Shown: piece after piece, positions 1-5,774 of the stretch
Numbering within the stretch: the stretch's first letter is position 1
Layout: every line of letters begins with the position of its first letter
Assembly: GCA_013329905.1 (NCBI GenBank)
Contig: DUJH01000054.1
Coordinates: forward strand, 1-5,774
Reading direction: 5' to 3'
DNA: 5,774 nucleotides
Source of the DNA: Candidatus Thalassarchaeaceae archaeon
GTDB taxonomy: Archaea > Thermoplasmatota > Poseidoniia > Poseidoniales > Thalassarchaeaceae
Translations under genes and position numbers: made by a program
The notes under the pieces: generated by a model
The model's input: only the letters and a program-made list of their open reading frames with translations
The model's database searches: none
Told to the model about the DNA's origin: nothing

Positions 1-462
1 AAGCACGAGGTCGAGCGTCTGATCCCCTCGATTGTAAATTACGACGCTGGCTCGGTCCCCATCGCCCTGATGCTCCCAATCACAACGCAGTTCTCCCGGA
101 TAGAGAAATACATCATCTTGGTCAGCCAGCACATCTGGCCAGTCCCAATCTCCAAGCCGTGAGTCGCAGGTATCGAAGAGTAGATCGATCTCCCAGTACC
201 AGCGCTCATTCTCATCCTTCAACAGGTCCTTATCGGTCACTGAGAACGCATCTTCATTCATCTTGGCGAAGTCATAAACACTGTATCCGACGACGATTGT
301 TGAGATGATTAGTAGCGCCGCGGTGGCCAAAGAAAGTAGAATCGCGGCGCGTGGAATCGCCATTTCATTGATCCCGAGTGGCACGGTTGGGTGCTCCACC
401 TCATCAGGGGTGTCCGATATCCAACTGCCTGACACGGTGTTGTTCCCGCACCCGCCCGTCAT
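1..462 (-). CDS. Single-pass membrane-anchored protein of unknown function, C-terminus cut by window edge
   Basis: I do not recognise the family. Read from the ATG at 462-460, 154 codons stay open to the left edge, so the C-terminus is missing. Residues 1-37 are polar and mostly acidic. Residues about 39-63 form one strong hydrophobic helix, preceded by Arg38. The rest is hydrophilic, rich in Asp, Glu and Trp, with Cys99 and Cys127 that could pair in a disulfide. The likely topology is a short cytoplasmic tail, one helix and an outer-facing soluble domain; this is inferred from the hydropathy and the positive-inside rule. An in-frame stop at 483-481 limits the start to TTG 465, ATG 462 or a later ATG. 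The ATG at 363 (Met34, MAIPRAAILL) is a serious alternative, because it would give a standard N-terminal signal anchor. No Shine-Dalgarno sequence precedes either. The gene lies 116 bp downstream of the large membrane-protein gene on the same strand. That the gene is real is fairly sure; its function is unknown. Confidence 0.8.
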   Translation of the reverse strand, partial: MTGGCGNNTVSGSWISDTPDEVEHPTVPLGINEMAIPRAAILLSLATAALLIISTIVVGYSVYDFAKMNEDAFSVTDKDLLKDENERWYWEIDLLFDTCDSRLGDWDWPDVLADQDDVFLYPGELRCDWEHQGDGDRASVVIYNRGDQTLDLVL

Positions 463-520
463 CAAACTTGGTATGCGACGTTATTCCTCGATCCGCTCTG
501 AAAACGTATCACTGCGAGTC

Positions 521-530
521 GATTATACAA
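521..530 (-). promoter_or_regulatory. Possible TATA-like promoter element for the truncated gene
   Basis: On the minus strand this reads TTGTATAATC, the most AT-rich stretch in the 116-bp gap between the two minus-strand genes. If it is an archaeal TATA box, transcription would begin about 25 bp downstream, near 499, leaving a leader of about 37 nt before the ATG at 462. It also contains a perfect bacterial -10 hexamer (TATAAT), but I find no good -35 at 16-18 bp. This is one short match in a short region, so it is only a candidate. Confidence 0.3.
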
Positions 531-578
531 CTCAATTGCACGATGGCGCACAACTCGCCGCAACTCGGCACTAAGCCG

Positions 579-3500
579 TCAATCTCTCAGTAGCGCTTCT
601 TCGTTGCGTTGCCCCAACCAAGTGACGAGAGCGAGTTCAGCGCCGATGACCGCGAGCAGCAAGAATAGGCCGCCGGCGTTGATGCTGCCCGATGACCCCA
701 GTATCAGCAAGGCAACTCCACTTCCCAACACCAAATCGGCCAGCCCCCAAACTCGCAGAATCCGGCGTAAGTGGAGGATTCCGACGACCCACAGGGTTGT
801 CGACATGGCAAAGAGTGCAATTGGATAGAACATCGCTTCGTTGACAGTGAGAAGGCCAGCGAACAGCAGAATATGGCCATCGACAGCCGCCATCACCGTC
901 CAGTGACCGTTGCGCATCGGTACCGCCGCTCCGACCAGAACCAACATCACCACTCCTCCTGCGAGGATGATCCAATCGAGATTCTCCCCGATTGCTGGTA
1001 ATATGTTGCTTAGAGAAAACAGGGCTAACGGGGCGCAGAGGATTGCTAATCCGACAGCTTCGACTTGACGGTGTCTGCGCCCCGACGAAACAGCGTTGGC
1101 TACTGCGAGGACTGCGGCTGGTCCCCATGAAATCATGACGATTGCGAGGGTTCGCAGTCCTCGACCCGAGCTGGATTGGTGTGAATCCCGGCCGACGCTC
1201 GTCCTGCGATTGTCAATCATTGCATCGATGACGATTGTGAAGATGAGGAGGGTTTCGAGTAGAAGCCATGGAATCTGCCATTCGATGAAATCGCCGTCGA
1301 ACGGGTCAACGGTGAACGGGGCGGGAAGCGACTCGACCATCACCGCCCCGAGTAATCTTCCGAGAACCAAAGGCAGGACGAACCAATCGAGAGCGATGGG
1401 GATTCGGTCGAGAAGGTTGTCCTGTCGGTAAAGAGAGATAATGACGAATTGGAGAATGAGAATTGTCACGACGGCCATATCGAGCAATTGTGCATTACTT
1501 CCACCGGGGCCGATATGACCGGCGACGAGGGCTACGGTCAATCCAATAATCGCGTAGGCAATCGGCATTTCCATCCCGAGCACAGTCGGTAAATCGAGTT
1601 CGAGTTGTTTTGTCCTTAGACGAGCAATGGTGACGAGCAGTGTTGCGAAAACTCCGGCGATTAGGAGGACGATTGGAGAGGAAGCGAACAGCATTCCCCA
1701 AACGATTACCGCACCGAGAATGAGAATGAGGACGAGGAGTACAATCGTCGGTCGGTGCGAGACATCGGTTGTGTAGAGATCAGCATCATCGTCTGCTACT
1801 GTGAGGTCGCGTCGCTTCTTTCGCTTGGCTTCGAGTTCTGCACGCCGCGGGTCATATCCATCGATTTGTCCCGCGCCTCCACTGAGCATGACTTCAGCCT
1901 CGCGGCCTACCATAGCCAAGCGTTCGTCGCGCTGGGTAATCGATTTCAGTTCAGCGCGAATCTCTCCGCGTGCGACCAACCATAGCGAACTGAGTGCGAA
2001 AAGGCCGAGTCCGGCCATGGTTGCTGTTTCGTTGTTCAATTGCACTGAGAGCCCGATGGTGATTACCAGCAACCAGAGTGCTGCCGCCGCCGGCTTGAGC
2101 AATTTCTCCATCTTTTCCGCGCGCGGGAGATAAATCGCCATCACCGCACCAGTGCTAGCAACTGCAATGAGAGAAATATCGAGGTCAGGAAGAGAATCGG
2201 TCGCCTCGAGTATTCTCGCCGGCTCATTGGTTGAGATGGCGATTAGGAGTGGCAATGACATCAGAGCGATTCCATTGGTGAATCGAGGCTCGTCATCGGG
2301 CTCTCCGCGATAGAGAATTGATGCGGTCGCAATGAGAATCAGGACAACCCACATCTCGTCAAGACCGTGTTTCCACCCAAGCATCGCAGTGCTGACAGCG
2401 ATAATCGCCAGCAGCGCCACTGCGCCTCCTAGCCTCTGTCCAACGAATTCAGCTCCAAGATGGGCCGCAGACACCGCCCCGACGACTACGAGCAGAGTGA
2501 GGGCGGTGAATCCTCCAGCATGTGCCATGACAATGATTGTGATCATCGGCAACCAGAGTCCCATCGACCATAATTGCAGAGCGCCGGAATCACGAATCGA
2601 AGCCGAGATTTCAGTGATTCCGAGGAATCCTGCTGCCAGATTGACCCCAGTCGCCCCCATCTGCAGATTGACGATGAGCATCAGGCCGACTGAGATCACG
2701 AGATAGACGGCGAATAGAGTCGGAGCGAGTTCAATCAAATTGCCCGGGTCGGACCACCCATTCGTCATCATCACGGTCCGAACTGCCTCGACGACAATTT
2801 CTTGCAACAATACCCAAGACCACGGTAGCAGAACTGTAGCGCCCGCGAGGGCGGGAGCTTTGCGTATCACAGCGAGTACCGCAGTCCCGATATGAAGCGC
2901 AGTCAGCAGAGCCAGGAGAGCCAATCCACCGTCGCCGCCAGCGGCCTTCGACTCGGCCGGTATCAGAATCACTATGAGCACCAGAACGCCGACCGATCCA
3001 ACCCAAAGAACACGGTCAGTGACGCGGTTTTGGTCACGCAGCATCACGAATCCGGTAAGAATCGTAGCAAAGACAGTGAAAGTTTCGTAGCGGTCGAAAA
3101 GCGAGATGGATTCTGTCAAATCGCCAAAGATGAGAAGCAGTGAAAACGCCGCTCCACCTGCCAATAAAGGAATGGCCACCCTGAGCTTCTCTACTCCTCG
3201 CACGACGAGATAAGAGCCACCGAAGGCGCCGGCGAGGAATGTCACCATTCCGAGCGCGAAGCCGGAGTCCTCTCGGCTGGAAGCGACCGCCATGAGGGCT
3301 CCGACCATTCCGAGAGAAATCGATACGCCCCAGAGTCCCGGCTGGCCCAAGCCAGCCGCCTTGAATCCCTGAGAAAACCAATTGTCTTCGCGCGCGAAGC
3401 GCGCTGCCATGGCTGCGTTTAGACCAGTGATTACCATTAGGAGCAGGAAGAGAATCAGTGGCGTGTCAAGGGGTTCGATGACCAGAGAGCCAGCGGTGAA

Positions 3501-4373
3501 TCCCTTGGTAACGGCGTGCATTCCAATCCATAGGTTAGAGGCTGCGACACCGAGGGCTGCCAAGTTGCCAGAGCCTCGGTGTAAGGCGAGTCCGTGGAGC
3601 AGTAGGGTTGCGACGAGAATCATCACGGCTACTCCGACCTCTCCTCCAATCGAGCCCGCCGTTGAGCCAATCGCCAACAGAACCAACGTGGCTTGGGCCG
3701 CAATCGCATCGTGATCGTGGCGGTAGGCGACGAAGACGTTGAGAGCGACGAGGAGAATCAATAGGACAGCGAGGACTTCAACAGAAATAGGGAAAATTCC
3801 AGCTAATTCCCAACGATTCAACTCAATTGCAAGCCCGTAGAGCACCTTCATCGAAATGATGACCCACGAAACTCCCAGCAGATGCAAGTCAGGATTGGTC
3901 ACCCAACGCTCGCCGAGGGTGAAACCGGTGGCGGCGAGCGCCAAGAGCAAAATTAGAGAGATGAACGGCGGGAAAGCGGTTCCAGCGACGACGCTTAGTG
4001 CGCTGAAAACGAAGATCATCGCTACCATTAGCGACCAATTGACTCGGCGTTCGCCCTCTTTCGCCATCGAGGTAACGATATCATCCTCGGGAGCCGAGAG
4101 TACACTTCCGTCGGCCTGAATGGCTCCCGCTTCGGCTCCGGTCGGTTCGGTGAATGGATCGAAGACATCTCCGAGAGCTTCATCGATTTCCGGCTTTGGG
4201 TCGGAGTTCGGAGATGTTGATCCCTGTTCGGCGAGATCGGCGAGGATGTCTTCCAATCCGAGATCGCCGATGTCGATGTTGCCACCCATCTTGAAGCGAC
4301 GCTCGCGAATCACGCGGTCGTCTTTCTCATCACTCACGTTCGCGACAGGCATGGCACCCTGCGATAACCGCAT
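579..4373 (-). CDS. Giant polytopic membrane protein (1264 residues, about 38 predicted helices), unknown function
   Basis: I do not recognise a characterised family. Residues 1-110 are hydrophilic and acidic, probably cytoplasmic, with a likely amphipathic helix near 36-49 (GDLGLEDILADLAE). Residues 112-801 hold about 24 hydrophobic helices. Residues 802-875 are a charged cytoplasmic segment with a basic cluster KRKKRRD at 850-856 followed by an acidic run. Residues 876-1253 hold about 14 more helices, and the chain ends in a short polar tail. Loops with Arg/Lys (near 217, 265, 325, 392, 446, 504, 647, 689, 751, 918, 983, 1055, 1099, 1153 and 1203) recur every 45-75 residues, as expected for helical hairpins with cytoplasmic turns. 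No nucleotide-binding, catalytic or metal-binding motif stands out. The layout loosely recalls the many-helix bacterial proteins of the DUF2339 type, but I see no diagnostic motif. Three Met codons could start it: 4373, 4352 (Met8, preceded by AGGGTG only 2 nt away) and 4289 (Met29, just before GGNIDIGDLG). The longest frame is given here. The reading frame is intact throughout. It is divergent from pckA. Confidence 0.9.
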   Translation of the reverse strand: MRLSQGAMPVANVSDEKDDRVIRERRFKMGGNIDIGDLGLEDILADLAEQGSTSPNSDPKPEIDEALGDVFDPFTEPTGAEAGAIQADGSVLSAPEDDIVTSMAKEGERRVNWSLMVAMIFVFSALSVVAGTAFPPFISLILLLALAATGFTLGERWVTNPDLHLLGVSWVIISMKVLYGLAIELNRWELAGIFPISVEVLAVLLILLVALNVFVAYRHDHDAIAAQATLVLLAIGSTAGSIGGEVGVAVMILVATLLLHGLALHRGSGNLAALGVAASNLWIGMHAVTKGFTAGSLVIEPLDTPLILFLLLMVITGLNAAMAARFAREDNWFSQGFKAAGLGQPGLWGVSISLGMVGALMAVASSREDSGFALGMVTFLAGAFGGSYLVVRGVEKLRVAIPLLAGGAAFSLLLIFGDLTESISLFDRYETFTVFATILTGFVMLRDQNRVTDRVLWVGSVGVLVLIVILIPAESKAAGGDGGLALLALLTALHIGTAVLAVIRKAPALAGATVLLPWSWVLLQEIVVEAVRTVMMTNGWSDPGNLIELAPTLFAVYLVISVGLMLIVNLQMGATGVNLAAGFLGITEISASIRDSGALQLWSMGLWLPMITIIVMAHAGGFTALTLLVVVGAVSAAHLGAEFVGQRLGGAVALLAIIAVSTAMLGWKHGLDEMWVVLILIATASILYRGEPDDEPRFTNGIALMSLPLLIAISTNEPARILEATDSLPDLDISLIAVASTGAVMAIYLPRAEKMEKLLKPAAAALWLLVITIGLSVQLNNETATMAGLGLFALSSLWLVARGEIRAELKSITQRDERLAMVGREAEVMLSGGAGQIDGYDPRRAELEAKRKKRRDLTVADDDADLYTTDVSHRPTIVLLVLILILGAVIVWGMLFASSPIVLLIAGVFATLLVTIARLRTKQLELDLPTVLGMEMPIAYAIIGLTVALVAGHIGPGGSNAQLLDMAVVTILILQFVIISLYRQDNLLDRIPIALDWFVLPLVLGRLLGAVMVESLPAPFTVDPFDGDFIEWQIPWLLLETLLIFTIVIDAMIDNRRTSVGRDSHQSSSGRGLRTLAIVMISWGPAAVLAVANAVSSGRRHRQVEAVGLAILCAPLALFSLSNILPAIGENLDWIILAGGVVMLVLVGAAVPMRNGHWTVMAAVDGHILLFAGLLTVNEAMFYPIALFAMSTTLWVVGILHLRRILRVWGLADLVLGSGVALLILGSSGSINAGGLFLLLAVIGAELALVTWLGQRNEEALLRD
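2169..3611 (-). repeat. Diverged tandem protein duplication inside the giant membrane protein (two units of about 245 residues)
   Basis: Residues about 255-489 and 490-735 seem to be colinear copies of an eight-helix (four-hairpin) unit. Matching landmarks keep nearly constant offsets: His265/His494 (229), VIE 298-300/LIE 546-548 (248), Pro305/Pro551 and GL 317-318/563-564 (246), GLW 346-348/605-607 (259), GF 371-372/621-622 (250), Ala400 and Leu404/Ala651 and Leu655 (251), and Arg446 and Arg454/Arg689 and Arg697 (243 for both). The identity is low and was found by eye, not by alignment. Hydrophobic helices match each other easily, so the constant offsets and polar landmarks are the real support. 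The unit boundaries are approximate. No repeat is visible at the DNA level, so any duplication is old. Confidence 0.4.
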
Positions 4374-4472
4374 CCCCGTCGGGCCAAGTCGAACCGATGT
4401 ATGCGCGCGAACACGGGTTTAGCCGCATATTCGCACCGGCGGGTATCCGTAATAGTTGAAAGCCAATTGTCG
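4374..4472. promoter_or_regulatory. Divergent intergenic region between pckA and the giant membrane-protein gene
   Basis: These 99 bp must hold the promoters of both divergent genes, unless the upstream pckA start at 4401 is used. No strong TATA box, -35/-10 pair or Shine-Dalgarno sequence is visible on either strand. The AT-rich spots are GCATATTC (4425-4432), GTAATAG (4449-4455) and CCAATTG (4463-4469). GTAATAG lies about 20-25 bp before the ATG at 4473, roughly where a leaderless archaeal gene would carry its TATA box, but the match is poor. GCCG (4422-4425) and CGGC (4437-4440) form a 4-bp inverted repeat around CATATTC, too short to call an operator. That promoters lie here is inferred from gene layout. 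Confidence 0.4.
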
Positions 4473-5774
4473 ATGTCGGCCGCCATGGAGGGCACCTCCC
4501 GCTCGTCCACCCCGGCTTCCTTCGCGACCACGTTGGCCTCTCACGGCCTTGATCCCAGCGGCGCAGTACATTGGAATCTCGCTGCTAGTGAACTCCATGA
4601 GCGCGCCGTTGAGCGCGGTGAAGCACAGCTCACCGCGCACAATGTCTTGCTCGCGACGACTGGCGAGCGCACAGGTCGCTCGCCGGACGACCGATTCATC
4701 GTCGACGAACCGGGTCTAGCTGACCATGTTTGGTGGGGTAAGGTGAACAAGCCGACCAGCCGCAATGTCTTCGAAGGGCTACTGGAGAAGGTCAGAGCCC
4801 ACTTAGATGCGGCTGACGAACTTTTCGTGAAGGATGCTCACTGCGGCGCTGATTCAAATTATGCCATGCCGGTGCGATTGGTTACCGAGAAGGCATGGCA
4901 CGCTGCTTTCTACCACAACATGTTCGTTCGCAGCGATCCAGCTGACCTCACCGAGCACGTTCCACAATACACGATTCTACACGCGCCTGAGTTGCTCGCG
5001 AATCCGAAGACCGATGGAACAAACTCGGAGGTCTTCGTCATTCTAGCTCTCGACCGAGGTCTTGCAATCATCGGTGGAACCCACTATGCGGGCGAGATCA
5101 AGAAGGCAATTTTCACAATCATGAATCACATTCTTCCAGGACTGGGAATCATGCCGATGCACTGCTCAGCCAACACTGACGGCACCGACGCAGCTCTCTT
5201 TTTCGGACTCTCAGGGACTGGAAAGACAACTCTCTCGGCAGATCCTGAAAGGGCTTTGGTTGGGGACGATGAGCATGGGTGGTCCGATGATGGAGTGTTC
5301 AACTTCGAAGGTGGGTGCTATGCCAAGCTCATCGGACTGTCCAAGGAGGATGAGCCTGAGATTTTCGCTACGACGAGGATGCCAGGAACTATCCTTGAGA
5401 ATGTCATCCTAGATGCGGCGGGTGTACCAGACTTCGATAATGGAACCTTGACTCAGAATACGCGCGGTTCGTATCCTATTGAATCGATTGAGAATCGCAC
5501 TGAGGATTCTACAGCAGGTCATCCAAAGAATGTTGTTTTCCTGACCTGCGATGCCTTCGGCGTCCTACCCCCACTCTCTCGTCTGACGCCAGAACAGGCC
5601 GCTTACCACTTCATGTCAGGATATACTGCGAAGGTCGCTGGCACCGAGGTCGGGGTAACAGACCCTCAAGCGACCTTCTCGACGTGTTTCGGCGCGCCAT
5701 TCATGCCTCGTCACCCAAGCATGTACGCTGACTTGCTATCGGCGAAAATTAGTGAGCAGGATGCGAATTGCTGG
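4473..5774 (+). CDS. pckA: Phosphoenolpyruvate carboxykinase (ATP), C-terminus cut by window edge
   Basis: This cytosolic enzyme converts oxaloacetate and ATP to phosphoenolpyruvate, CO2 and ADP, the committed step of gluconeogenesis from TCA-cycle acids; it can also run towards carboxylation. The window holds 434 of an expected 530-540 residues. By analogy with the E. coli enzyme, Arg69 in TGRSPDD binds substrate, Tyr205 and Lys210/Lys211 in GGTHYAGEIKK and His230 in MHCSAN line the active site and Mn2+ site, and 245-253 (GLSGTGKTT) is the P-loop with Lys251 and Thr252. GDDEHGW (264-270) carries the metal-binding Asp pair, Arg331 in NTRGSYP contacts substrate, and GVLPP is at 363-367. The adenine-binding C-terminal segment lies beyond the edge. 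Every key residue that falls within the window is present, so the enzyme should be active if its missing end is intact. The ATG at 4473 puts the TGRSP motif about where it sits in relatives (Arg65 in E. coli). ATG 4485 is nearly equivalent; an in-frame ATG at 4401 would add 24 residues. None has a Shine-Dalgarno sequence. It is divergent from the large membrane-protein gene. Confidence 0.97.
   Translation, partial: MSAAMEGTSRSSTPASFATTLASHGLDPSGAVHWNLAASELHERAVERGEAQLTAHNVLLATTGERTGRSPDDRFIVDEPGLADHVWWGKVNKPTSRNVFEGLLEKVRAHLDAADELFVKDAHCGADSNYAMPVRLVTEKAWHAAFYHNMFVRSDPADLTEHVPQYTILHAPELLANPKTDGTNSEVFVILALDRGLAIIGGTHYAGEIKKAIFTIMNHILPGLGIMPMHCSANTDGTDAALFFGLSGTGKTTLSADPERALVGDDEHGWSDDGVFNFEGGCYAKLIGLSKEDEPEIFATTRMPGTILENVILDAAGVPDFDNGTLTQNTRGSYPIESIENRTEDSTAGHPKNVVFLTCDAFGVLPPLSRLTPEQAAYHFMSGYTAKVAGTEVGVTDPQATFSTCFGAPFMPRHPSMYADLLSAKISEQDANCW

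Noticed and set aside
528..540. A 13-bp string CAACTCAATTGCA that occurs again at 3819-3831.
   Set aside because: One shared 13-mer in a window of this size is compatible with chance. One copy is intergenic and the other is inside a coding region, with no flanking similarity.
305..574. Plus-strand open frame of 89 codons spanning the gap between the two minus-strand genes.
   Set aside because: Most of it is antisense to the truncated membrane-protein gene, whose translation has a clear anchor helix. The plus-strand product has no recognisable features.
566..578. Small hairpin CGGC-loop-GCCG just after the stop codon of the giant membrane-protein gene, considered as a terminator.
   Set aside because: The stem is only 4 bp and no T-run follows on the minus strand, so it is not a convincing terminator.
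637..1128. Minus-strand open frame of 163 codons in another frame of the large gene.
   Set aside because: Its translation is Arg/Ser-rich and low in hydrophobic order, whereas the overlapping frame encodes continuous membrane helices; it is a frame shadow.
2332..2706. Plus-strand open frame of 124 codons, with several others antisense to the large gene.
   Set aside because: It lies wholly inside the intact 1264-codon minus-strand gene. Its translation is rich in Pro, Thr, Ser, Arg and Ile with no domain pattern, as expected for an antisense shadow.
4422..4440. GCCG/CGGC inverted repeat in the divergent region, considered as an operator.
   Set aside because: The arms are only 4 bp and G+C-rich, with no second copy nearby.
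4334..4765. Several minus-strand open frames of 65-74 codons under the pckA 5' end.
   Set aside because: They overlap the pckA coding region, whose plus-strand translation matches the family; their products look like Arg-rich antisense shadows.

Overview
The window holds three protein genes and almost nothing else. Two lie on the minus strand: a truncated single-pass membrane protein (1-462) and a very large polytopic membrane protein (579-4373). One lies on the plus strand and runs off the right edge: an ATP-dependent phosphoenolpyruvate carboxykinase, pckA (4473-5774). The pckA gene and the large membrane-protein gene are divergent, with their starts about 100 bp apart. I see no RNA genes, insertion sequences, CRISPR arrays or long nucleotide repeats, and no gene-free stretch longer than 300 bp.

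Only pckA can be given a function from sequence. The substrate-binding TGRSP motif, the GGTHYAGEIKK segment, the P-loop GLSGTGKTT and the GDDEHGW metal-binding motif are all present. Roughly the last 100 residues of the enzyme lie outside the window. The 1264-residue membrane protein has an acidic cytoplasmic N-terminus of about 110 residues, then about 38 predicted helices, interrupted once by a 75-residue charged cytoplasmic segment. By eye its helices form hairpins with basic cytoplasmic loops, and two neighbouring blocks of about 245 residues appear to be colinear, diverged copies. That internal duplication in a giant protein of unknown function is the most interesting thing here.

Organism: base composition is near half G+C, the proteins are rich in Asp/Glu, and none of the three genes has a convincing Shine-Dalgarno sequence at a usual distance. 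There is a TATA-like element before the truncated gene. Together with the giant hydrophobic protein and a bacterial-type ATP-dependent PckA, this would suit an uncultured marine planktonic archaeon such as Marine Group II (Poseidoniales). A bacterium with weak or leaderless initiation is not excluded. The assignment is an inference; no marker gene in the window settles it.

The genes show no obvious shared pathway. The divergent arrangement could allow shared control of pckA and the membrane protein, but no operator is clear. The truncated gene follows the large one on the same strand after a 116-bp gap and probably has its own promoter.
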